From Syntrophobacterales bacterium (GTDB lineage Bacteria; Desulfobacterota; Syntrophia; Syntrophales; JAAYKM01), in the NCBI GenBank assembly GCA_031285215.1, contig JAITWQ010000141.1, positions 1-5,995 of the forward strand: 5,995 nucleotides of DNA, in the 5' to 3' direction. The notes beneath the pieces are model-generated. The model searched no databases and had not been told where the DNA came from. It saw nothing but the letters and a program-made list of their open reading frames with translations. Every line of letters begins with the position of its first letter. Positions within the stretch are counted from its first letter, which is position 1. This document shows positions 1 through 5,204 of the stretch, piece after piece. Made by a program: the position numbers and the translations under genes.

Positions 1-505
1 GCAGCCGCTTTTGATGGCGCTTCATTTCCTCGTACCAGAGGGCCATTTTCAACCCAACGGTGATGGGTTCGGCGTGAACACCGTGGCTGCGCCCGATCAT
101 GACGGTATCTTTGTATTCCAGAGCTTTGTCGTGTAAAACAGACAGGAGAGAGTCTATGTCTTTCAAAAGAATATTCGCGGACTGAACAAGAAGCATGGCC
201 AGTGACGTGTCCAGAACGTCGGAGGAGGTCATTCCCATATGGATAAAACGCCCATCCTCGCCAACATTTTCCGTCACCGACATCAGAAAGGCAATAACGT
301 CATGTTTGGTGGTTTTTTCGATTTCGTCTATGCGGGAAATATCAAAGGCAGCGCGTTCCTTTATTGTTTTTAAGGATGCTGGCGGAATCAGCCCCAATTC
401 GGCCATGGCTTCGCAAGCGGCAATTTCAATATCCAGCCAGGTCTGAAATTTGTTTGCCGGTTCCCATATCCGGCTCATCCCTTCTCTTGCATAACGGGAG
501 ATCAT
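1..505 (-). CDS. purB: Adenylosuccinate lyase, N-terminal part (runs off left edge)
   Basis: Adenylosuccinate lyase of the fumarase/aspartase superfamily cleaves SAICAR to AICAR and adenylosuccinate to AMP, releasing fumarate, in cytosolic purine synthesis. Only the first 168 residues are present; the family is usually about 430-450 aa, so the C-terminal part, with the flexible signature loop, lies outside the window. The translation starts MISRYAREGMSRIW and contains KHDVIAF (residues 67-73), HMGMTSSDVLDTSL (89-102) and GRSHGVHAEP (138-147). His68, His89 and His141 fall at exactly the numbers known for the catalytic or substrate-binding histidines of the Bacillus subtilis enzyme, which supports both the assignment and the chosen start. 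An AGAAAGGAA ribosome binding site lies 5 nt before the ATG. It is the last minus-strand gene here and is separated from the upstream catabolic operon by a terminator, so it probably has its own promoter. No frameshift is seen. Confidence 0.96.
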   Translation of the reverse strand, partial: MISRYAREGMSRIWEPANKFQTWLDIEIAACEAMAELGLIPPASLKTIKERAAFDISRIDEIEKTTKHDVIAFLMSVTENVGEDGRFIHMGMTSSDVLDTSLAMLLVQSANILLKDIDSLLSVLHDKALEYKDTVMIGRSHGVHAEPITVGLKMALWYEEMKRHQKRL

Positions 506-529
506 GTATATTCCTTTCTGATTTTCACA

Positions 530-557
530 GGACACGCCAATAAATCATGATGTGTCC
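530..557 (-). other. Small inverted repeat in the purB leader
   Basis: GGACAC (530-535) is complementary to GTGTCC (552-557). This gives a 6-bp stem, 7 bp with a G-T pair, around a 16-nt loop that includes the palindrome ATCATGAT (544-551). It lies between the upstream terminator and the purB ribosome binding site, so on the minus strand it would sit in the purB leader or promoter region. It could be an operator or a leader hairpin. It does not resemble the E. coli PurR box or the purine riboswitch core, and a repeat this short can arise by chance. Confidence 0.25.
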
Positions 558-576
558 GAAGAAGTTTTCCCGCCGC

Positions 577-610
577 AAAAAAGCCGAGGAGAAAATCTCC
601 CCGGCTTTTT
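577..610 (-). terminator. Rho-independent terminator, potentially bidirectional, after gcdA
   Basis: The stem pairs GCCG (583-586) with CGGC (602-605) and GGAGA (588-592) with TCTCC (596-600), with one A-C mismatch (587/601) and a 3-nt AAA loop. An A run (577-582) and a T run (606-610) flank it and extend the pairing. Read on the minus strand, the hairpin is followed by six U residues, the classic intrinsic terminator form. It lies about 40 bp past the gcdA stop codon and about 70 bp before purB, so it should end the biotin carrier-dehydrogenase-carboxyltransferase transcript. The T run on the other side would also let it work on the plus strand, but no plus-strand gene here needs it. Confidence 0.88.
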
Positions 611-648
611 CGGAACAAAATACTAAACGATGAAAAAATTTATTTTAC

Positions 649-2421
649 TCACTCTTTCGGAGGACGAGGCTGTCCTTTTACCACCTGAGACTGAATCATG
701 CGCGGCAGAATCATATGATGCTGCGGACAAATGGAGCGCGGATTCTGATAGACGGCATTTGTAAAAGCAACCATATAGTTGCGGATATCTTCGTAACGAA
801 TGACTTCGTCAACAAACCCTGTTTTCGCGCAGAAAACGGGACGGGACTTATCGGTGTAATCTTTCACCATGGCATTCATCTTGGCGATAATGGGAGCGAG
901 ATCCTTACCTGCGTCCTTATCTTTCACCAGACGGCGGGCATAGGAAGCCGCCGCTGCCGTCTCGCCGTGCATAACGTAAATTTCTGTTGTCGCTGTACCC
1001 AGAGCAAAGGCGCAGTGATTATTCGCCGTGGGGCCGCCCATGACATAGTGGGCCGCCGCCGAGCCTTTTCTCAAAACGACCAGCATCATGGGAACACCTG
1101 TCTGCTCAATCGAGTAGATCAGGGACTGACCCAAGCCGAGAAGCTCAGCCTTTTCGGCAATGTCGCCAACGTCAATTCCCGACGTATCCTGGAACCAGAT
1201 GATGGGTACGCGGTCACGGCTGCACATGGTGACAAACTCGCTCATCTTGATCAAGCCCTGGCGATAGAGTTTGCCGCCAACACCCATGTAGGCGTTCGTA
1301 TATTCAGGATAGGTCGCGCCCAAAAATCCCTGGCGGTTGGCAATCACGGCAACGGGGAAACCGTCCACCTTAATCAGGCCGGAGTAAATTTCCGGTCCGT
1401 AATCGGGGCGGAATTCCATATGCTCGGAATTATCCGACAGGCGGGCAAGAATTTCTTCAAATTTATAAACGGCCTTCTGGTTGTAGGGAACAATGGAGGC
1501 AATGTCCGTAGCGGGGAATTTGGGCTCCGCCGGATCGGCCACGCGGAAGAAGCGGGGATTGTAAGCGGGCATTTCCGCCATGTATTCTTTCAGACCATCC
1601 AGAACGCCCGTTTCTGTCTCAAATACTGCGCGGAAGAATCCCGTAACATCATAATGTACGCCAATACTTCCGGGAGGAGATTCTTTGAAATGTCTTGTTG
1701 CCTTGATCAGCTCTTCCGCCGTCTCCTCGTCAAAGAATCCCTTGGGAGACATACCACTGACGATGCCACCGCCGCCAACGGCGATGTTACAATCTTTATG
1801 AGCAAGAAGAATGGTCGGGCTGATTCCCTGGTAACCGCCGCCGGCAGGGTTGGTTCCGTAAATACCGGCTAGTACGGGAATTCCCGCCTGCTCAAGTTCC
1901 GCATGGCGGAAGAAGCATGTTCCGCTGCCTCTGCGGTTTGCGTAAAGTCTTTCCTGCTCAGGAAGCTTTGCGCCGGAGCAGTTGACCAGCCAAACCACGG
2001 GAACATGGAGGTTTTTGGCAATATCGGTGACGCGGAGAATATTTTCCGACTGACCGGCAATCCAGGCGCCAGCCATAACTTTGTTATCAAAACCAATGAG
2101 AATACACCATTTACCGCTGATACGGGCCAGGCCGTCAATGACACCCGTCATGCCTTCTTCGTTATTGGCGGGATTGTAAAGGGTATGGAGGGGGAAAAAC
2201 ATGCCGGGATCCGTAATATATTCAATACGATCCCATATCGTCATCTGCCCGCGTTTTCTGACATCATCCGCAGACATACCCGCTTCTTTTACTCTCTGAA
2301 ATTCCTTATCCAGATCCGCATATACGGCGTCAATCTGGGCCTTGCTCTCTTTCATCTGTTCGATCTGAGCATCGGTAAGGGCCTTGCCCACATCTTTCAT
2401 TTTCTGCCAATACTGTTTCAT
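649..2421 (-). CDS. gcdA: Glutaconyl-CoA decarboxylase alpha subunit (biotin-dependent carboxyltransferase)
   Basis: This 590-aa protein has the two-crotonase-fold carboxyltransferase architecture of acyl-CoA carboxylases and decarboxylases. The N domain spans roughly residues 60-310, with GGGYQ (194-198) and GGGGIVSGMSPKG (216-228); the C domain spans roughly 335-560, with NRQGFLGATYPEYTN (362-376), QDTSGIDVG (411-419) and RKGSAAAHYVMGGP (451-464). Length, the N-terminal helical extension (1-55) and the C-terminal YQNPRSICPQHHM (558-570) fit GcdA of glutaconyl-CoA decarboxylase (about 587 aa) better than the roughly 510-530-aa propionyl- or methylmalonyl-CoA carboxyltransferases. Known role of the family: moving the carboxyl of glutaconyl-CoA to carrier biotin, giving crotonyl-CoA, at the cytosolic face of a Na+-pumping complex. 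It is the last gene of the operon, behind the glutaryl-CoA dehydrogenase-like gene and the biotin carrier. No transmembrane segment is seen. Substrate is inferred from family and context; a methylcrotonyl- or geranyl-CoA-type carboxyltransferase is less likely. Confidence 0.9.
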   Translation of the reverse strand: MKQYWQKMKDVGKALTDAQIEQMKESKAQIDAVYADLDKEFQRVKEAGMSADDVRKRGQMTIWDRIEYITDPGMFFPLHTLYNPANNEEGMTGVIDGLARISGKWCILIGFDNKVMAGAWIAGQSENILRVTDIAKNLHVPVVWLVNCSGAKLPEQERLYANRRGSGTCFFRHAELEQAGIPVLAGIYGTNPAGGGYQGISPTILLAHKDCNIAVGGGGIVSGMSPKGFFDEETAEELIKATRHFKESPPGSIGVHYDVTGFFRAVFETETGVLDGLKEYMAEMPAYNPRFFRVADPAEPKFPATDIASIVPYNQKAVYKFEEILARLSDNSEHMEFRPDYGPEIYSGLIKVDGFPVAVIANRQGFLGATYPEYTNAYMGVGGKLYRQGLIKMSEFVTMCSRDRVPIIWFQDTSGIDVGDIAEKAELLGLGQSLIYSIEQTGVPMMLVVLRKGSAAAHYVMGGPTANNHCAFALGTATTEIYVMHGETAAAASYARRLVKDKDAGKDLAPIIAKMNAMVKDYTDKSRPVFCAKTGFVDEVIRYEDIRNYMVAFTNAVYQNPRSICPQHHMILPRMIQSQVVKGQPRPPKE

Positions 2422-2433
2422 ATTCTATATATA

Positions 2434-2440
2434 TCCTCCT
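2434..2440 (-). promoter_or_regulatory. gcdA Shine-Dalgarno with unusually long spacer
   Basis: The minus strand reads AGGAGGA, a near-perfect Shine-Dalgarno, but 12 nt separate it from the gcdA ATG, against the 5-6 nt seen for the other genes of the operon. The spacer is AT-only except for one G. No in-frame alternative start (ATG, GTG, TTG) lies between, so the annotated Met is kept. Confidence 0.6.
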
Positions 2441-2467
2441 GAGTTTAGGCCTTTCGGGACGGACCGC

Positions 2468-2493
2468 ATCCGGCAGGAAATACCCCGCCGGAT
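2468..2493 (-). other. Hairpin in the gcdH-gcdA intergenic gap
   Basis: ATCCGGC (2468-2474) and GCCGGAT (2487-2493) form a perfect 7-bp GC-rich stem. A mismatch and two further G-C pairs inside leave a short loop. It sits in the 116-bp gap between the dehydrogenase stop and the carboxyltransferase start. There is no T run after it on the minus strand, so it does not look like an intrinsic terminator. It may be an RNA processing or stability element that tunes relative expression of the two genes. Confidence 0.4.
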
Positions 2494-2537
2494 TGATCCA
2501 TAATTATTTTGTAAATACTTACAGGAAAAACAAACGA

Positions 2538-3686
2538 CTATTTGACACCCAACAAATCCCGAGCGATAACAAACTTACAGATATTGGCGGAACCTTCCAC
2601 CATGGAGTATGTTGGCGCATCGCGATAATAACGGGCGACGGGATACTCTGTCGAATATCCGTAGGCGCCAAGAATTCTCATGGCGTAGTTACTGCACTTG
2701 GTCGCTACTTCACCGGCAAGATATTTAGCCTGGGCTACTTCAATCGTATTGTTCAGGTTGCCCGCATCCTTCTGCCACGCCGCCTTATAAACCGCCAACC
2801 GGGCCGCTTCAATATCGCATGACATCTGGGCAATCAAATCCTGGATCATTTGGAAGTTGGCGATGGTCTGCCCAAACTGCTCTCTTTCCTTGGCATACTG
2901 AATGGAAGCATCCAAACATGCCTGGGCCAAACCGATACCACCCGCCGCGGCGGAAAGACGCGTCCCGTTCAGGGAGCCGAAAACAATCTTGGCGCCGTCG
3001 CCGGGGTTGCCCAGGATGTTTTCCTTGGGAACCTTTACGTTTTCCATAAAAATTTCACCCGTGGGTGAAGAACGGCTTCCCATCTTATCCAGTTCGGTCA
3101 CGGTTACGCCGGGAACCTTCATATCCACGACAAACGCGGAATGACCTTTCGTGCCCTTGGAGCGGTCCGTATATGCGTAATAAATCAAACAATCAGCTGT
3201 TTTCGCGTTGGAAATCCAGGTTTTGGTTCCGTTGATGAGCCAGTGATCGCCCTTATCTTCGGCGACGGATTTCATGGACATAACGTCTGATCCGGCGTTG
3301 GCTTCTGTAATTCCGAAACCGCCCATGTATTCGGCTGTCACTAATTTCTCGACATATTTTTTCTTCGCCTCTTCTGTGCCGTAACGATAAATCGTGTAGG
3401 CGCAGCCCAAGCCCTGCATATTTACCTGAACGCGAAGGGAACTGGACGCTCTGGCGATTTCTTCGGTAACAATCATCGCGGCCAGCCATCCCATATTATT
3501 TCCGCCGTACTCTTCGGGGAGAACCGTTCCGAAAAGTCCCAGCTCGCCCATGGGTTTTACCACTTCCTCATAGGGAAAATAGTGTTCTTCGTCCCATTTA
3601 TCGGCGAAGGGAGCAATTTTCTCTGCGGCAAAATCCCTGACCATGGTACGTAACATTTCTAATTCTTCGCTTAATCCAAAATCCAT
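2538..3686 (-). CDS. gcdH: Glutaryl-CoA dehydrogenase-type acyl-CoA dehydrogenase, probably non-decarboxylating
   Basis: A complete 382-aa FAD-dependent acyl-CoA dehydrogenase. Visible family marks are the signature GITEANAGSD (125-134), NGTKTWISN (152-160), KEREQFGQTI (266-275) and the C-terminal ILGAYGYSTEYPVARYYRD (338-356). Arg85 in SSSLRVQ aligns with human GCDH Arg94, which binds the distal carboxylate; butyryl-CoA-type enzymes lack it. The catalytic base is Glu364, and the residue before it is Val363, where decarboxylating enzymes have Tyr. This Tyr-to-Val exchange is the published mark of the non-decarboxylating enzyme of Desulfococcus multivorans, which makes glutaconyl-CoA rather than crotonyl-CoA. 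The neighbours, a biotin carrier and a glutaconyl-CoA-type carboxyltransferase, would then use that product. Electrons should go to ETF, which is not encoded here. The start is supported by AGGAG 6 nt before the ATG. A different dicarboxyl- or aryl-CoA substrate cannot be excluded without a phylogeny. Confidence 0.88.
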   Translation of the reverse strand: MDFGLSEELEMLRTMVRDFAAEKIAPFADKWDEEHYFPYEEVVKPMGELGLFGTVLPEEYGGNNMGWLAAMIVTEEIARASSSLRVQVNMQGLGCAYTIYRYGTEEAKKKYVEKLVTAEYMGGFGITEANAGSDVMSMKSVAEDKGDHWLINGTKTWISNAKTADCLIYYAYTDRSKGTKGHSAFVVDMKVPGVTVTELDKMGSRSSPTGEIFMENVKVPKENILGNPGDGAKIVFGSLNGTRLSAAAGGIGLAQACLDASIQYAKEREQFGQTIANFQMIQDLIAQMSCDIEAARLAVYKAAWQKDAGNLNNTIEVAQAKYLAGEVATKCSNYAMRILGAYGYSTEYPVARYYRDAPTYSMVEGSANICKFVIARDLLGVK

Positions 3687-3750
3687 CTTTTTCTCCTCAT
3701 GTCTATCGGTGCATTTTGATAACCGCTAATCGAAACCAAGCATAATCTGC

Positions 3751-3963
3751 CTATTCAATCGCCATAATTGCTGAATCCGCCGGAAAGGTCTGGCCAACAG
3801 AAACCTTAATTTCCTTCACAACACCTGATACTCCTGCCGAAACTGGCATTTCCATTTTCATGGCTTCCATGATGATGATCTCGTCATCTGCGCTGACCGT
3901 ATCACCGACTTTTACGTTGATTTTGATTACTTTGCCTTCCATCGGAACGATTACATCTGCCAT
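3751..3963 (-). CDS. gcdC: Minimal biotin carrier protein (biotinyl domain), decarboxylase gamma-type subunit
   Basis: A 70-aa protein that is essentially one biotinyl/lipoyl-attachment domain. The biotinylation motif MEAMKME (32-38) places biotin on Lys36, and the surrounding folds VPMEGKVIKINVKVGD (6-21) and GVVKEIKVSVGQ (47-58) are the usual paired hammerhead strands. It would carry carboxybiotin between the carboxyltransferase encoded two genes downstream and a partner decarboxylase or biotin carboxylase. Classical GcdC, OadA and MmdC carriers have a long Ala/Pro-rich linker before this domain; none is present here. An in-frame start 30 codons upstream (4053) is rejected: that stretch is not domain-like, overlaps the promoter candidate, and the internal ATG has a textbook AAGGAGG 5 nt upstream. 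First gene of the operon; 64 bp separate it from the dehydrogenase. No biotin protein ligase gene is in the window. Confidence 0.93.
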   Translation of the reverse strand: MADVIVPMEGKVIKINVKVGDTVSADDEIIIMEAMKMEMPVSAGVSGVVKEIKVSVGQTFPADSAIMAIE

Positions 3964-3968
3964 AACTT

Positions 3969-3975
3969 CCTCCTT
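3969..3975 (-). promoter_or_regulatory. Ribosome binding site deciding the biotin carrier start
   Basis: AAGGAGG on the minus strand, 5 nt before the ATG at 3963, is a near-consensus Shine-Dalgarno. It fixes the 70-aa form of the biotin carrier over the 100-aa upstream-start form. Confidence 0.85.
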
Positions 3976-4024
3976 ACCATCTATTTTTTTAGTTTCCACT
4001 AATGCTTTACTATTAATTGATTTC

Positions 4025-4053
4025 CCGTATCTTAAAAAATATCTTTTTGTCAA
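4025..4053 (-). promoter_or_regulatory. Candidate sigma-70-type promoter of the gcd operon
   Basis: The minus strand has a perfect -35 hexamer TTGACA (4053-4048). The -10 region is poor: GATACG at 16-bp spacing (4031-4026) matches only 3 of 6 consensus positions. The box lies about 85-90 bp before the biotin carrier ATG, leaving an untranslated leader of about 55-60 nt. The good -35 and weak -10 would suit an activated promoter, but that is inference. Confidence 0.35.
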
Positions 4054-4213
4054 TGTTTATTTGATATCACGTCGTTTGCAAGACCTTTTTGATTGTGATC
4101 CTGTAAACCATGTGATAGGAAAATCCCCTTAATTTTTTCCGCAAGAAATTGTACTCGCATCTCACCCGGCAAGGATACAAATACCCTATGAAATGGGAAG
4201 AAAAACCTTTATC

Positions 4214-4219
4214 AGGAGA
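4214..4219 (+). promoter_or_regulatory. Ribosome binding site supporting the mazG start at 4224
   Basis: AGGAGA ends 4 nt before the ATG at 4224. The upstream ATG at 4188 has only AAGGA 12 nt away, and a TTG at 4149 has nothing comparable. This is the main reason for the shorter start. Confidence 0.6.
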
Positions 4220-4223
4220 CATT

Positions 4224-4991
4224 ATGGATATTGTCTCCATTATCCGCGTACTGCGAGGCCCGGGCGGATGCTTGTGGGACAGGCAGCAAACGGGCGAAAC
4301 AATCCTCCGTTATTTGCTGGACGAGGCCTACGAAGCTGCCGATGCCATTCAACAGAATCAGGCGGAATATGTTAAAGAGGAACTTGGCGACCTTCTGTTT
4401 ATGATTATTTTTTTGGTTGTCCTTGCCGAGGAAAAGAAAGAATTTACCCTGGCAGAGATGATCACAGGGGTTGCAGAAAAAATGATCCGGCGTCATCCCC
4501 ACGTCTTTGGCGATACCGTCGTCAAAGATGTGGAAGAAATTCGCAAAAACTGGATCAAAATCAAGACAGAGGTGGAGAAAAAACCGGAGGAACCGGAAAA
4601 TCCCCTGGGACGTTATCCCCTGTCCATGCCCGCCATGATCAAAGCGCAGCGCATGTCGGAAAAGGCGTCCCTTGCCGGGTTTGACTGGCAGGATGCGGAA
4701 GGTGTTGTGCGTAAGATAGAAGAGGAAGTTGACGAGTTAAAAGAAGCGGTAGCTCAAGGCAGACAGGAACGCATCGCGGAAGAAGCGGGCGATCTTCTCT
4801 TTTCGGCGATTAATTTGTGCCGTTTTCTGAATATTGACGCGGAAAAATCGCTTCTGGCGGCAACGGACAAATTTGACCGGCGTTTTGCCCACATTACAAA
4901 GACACTTGCAAACCGGCAAAAAACATTGTCAGAAACTTCGCCGGAAGAAATGAATCTTATTTGGGACGAGGCCAAAAGAAAAGAAAGATGA
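4224..4991 (+). CDS. mazG: Nucleoside triphosphate pyrophosphohydrolase MazG
   Basis: A 255-aa tandem MazG protein (E. coli MazG is 263 aa), a Mg2+-dependent all-alpha cytosolic enzyme that hydrolyses (d)NTPs to NMP and pyrophosphate and is linked to pool cleaning and stress control. The N domain has LRGPGGCLWDRQQT (10-23), DEAYEAADAI (33-42) and EELGDLLF (52-59), the metal-binding EExxE/ExxD pattern, and then RRHPHVFGD (89-97). A linker NPLGRYPLSMPAMIKAQRMS (126-145) and GFDW (152-155) leads to the C domain with EEEVDELKEAV (166-176) and EEAGDLLFSAINLCRF (186-201). The usual Cys-Pro-Trp-Asp of the N domain is Cys-Leu-Trp-Asp here. The ATG at 4188 would add 12 residues and cannot be ruled out. 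It is the first gene of a plus-strand group with the DUF2065 gene and probably queA, divergent from the gcd operon. No mazE/mazF toxin-antitoxin genes adjoin it. Confidence 0.95.
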   Translation: MDIVSIIRVLRGPGGCLWDRQQTGETILRYLLDEAYEAADAIQQNQAEYVKEELGDLLFMIIFLVVLAEEKKEFTLAEMITGVAEKMIRRHPHVFGDTVVKDVEEIRKNWIKIKTEVEKKPEEPENPLGRYPLSMPAMIKAQRMSEKASLAGFDWQDAEGVVRKIEEEVDELKEAVAQGRQERIAEEAGDLLFSAINLCRFLNIDAEKSLLAATDKFDRRFAHITKTLANRQKTLSETSPEEMNLIWDEAKRKER

Positions 4992-5173
4992 AATATTTTC
5001 TGTGTGTTATCGGTATGATCATGATCATAGAAGGACTGCCCCATTTTGTTTTCCCGGACAAAATAAAGAACTATATGCGGAAACTTAGTGAGGTACCCGA
5101 TCACATTTTGCGTGTCTTTGGATTCTTTGCCGTTTCTCTGGGCCTTTTTCTTCTTTTCCTGGGCAGAACATAA
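4988..5173 (+). CDS. DUF2065 (YjeT-like) small membrane protein
   Basis: A 61-aa protein with two predicted membrane helices: residues 2-22 (KYFLCVIGMIMIIEGLPHF and onward) and 43-59 (VFGFFAVSLGLFLLFLG). The short polar loop between them contains FPDKIKNYMRKLSEVPD (22-38). This matches the DUF2065/YjeT family: a first helix with a conserved EGLPHF-type motif, then a Pro-containing loop, then a Gly-rich second helix. The function of the family is unknown; a small inner-membrane protein is all that can be said. Its ATG overlaps the mazG stop in the form ATGA (4988-4991), suggesting translational coupling, and the Shine-Dalgarno inside mazG is weak (AAAGAAAG). The reading frame stops 31 bp before queA. 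Confidence 0.85.
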   Translation: MKYFLCVIGMIMIIEGLPHFVFPDKIKNYMRKLSEVPDHILRVFGFFAVSLGLFLLFLGRT

Positions 5174-5204
5174 ATTTCAGGCAAGGGCAGGAACTTTTAA
5201 CCTC

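Larger units (their letters stand above)
3964..4223. other. Divergent intergenic region between gcdC and mazG
   Basis: This 260-bp AT-rich stretch lies between two divergently transcribed genes and must hold the operon promoter to the left and probably the mazG promoter to the right. Visible elements are a TTGACA box for the minus strand (4048-4053), an 8-bp palindrome TGATATCA (4062-4069), TGTGAT twice 17 bp apart (4094-4099 and 4111-4116), and an imperfect inverted repeat GGAAAA (4118-4123) with TTTTCC (4135-4140). No convincing coding sequence, tRNA or riboswitch is seen. The mazG-side promoter could not be pinned down: TTGATT at 4089-4094 has no good -10 at the right distance. Confidence 0.55.

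Noticed and set aside
715..1872. Long plus-strand open frame (385 codons) opposite gcdA
   Set aside because: It is fully antisense to a strongly conserved carboxyltransferase, and its translation (His/Asn/Arg-rich, no domain) looks like a codon-bias shadow.
1903..2442. Plus-strand open frame (179 codons) opposite the 5' part of gcdA
   Set aside because: Antisense shadow of the conserved gcdA N domain, with no ribosome binding site or recognisable motif.
2468..2493. Hairpin as an intrinsic terminator between the dehydrogenase and gcdA
   Set aside because: No U run follows it on the transcribed strand, and the downstream gene belongs to the same pathway.
3964..4053. N-terminal extension of the biotin carrier by 30 residues
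   Set aside because: It lacks a ribosome binding site and domain homology and runs into the -35 candidate. The internal ATG has AAGGAGG at ideal spacing.
4094..4116. TGTGAT pair as a CRP/FNR-type site
   Set aside because: The two copies are direct, not inverted, and the 17-bp offset does not fit a TGTGA-N6-TCACA operator.
3860..4132. Plus-strand open frame (90 codons) opposite the biotin carrier and its leader
   Set aside because: Its apparently hydrophobic, Ser-rich sequence comes from the reverse complement of the biotinyl domain. It does not resemble a decarboxylase delta subunit.
4149..4223. Longer mazG starting at TTG 4149 or ATG 4188
   Set aside because: The ATG at 4224 has the best Shine-Dalgarno, and the extra residues match nothing in the family. 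The 4188 start stays possible.
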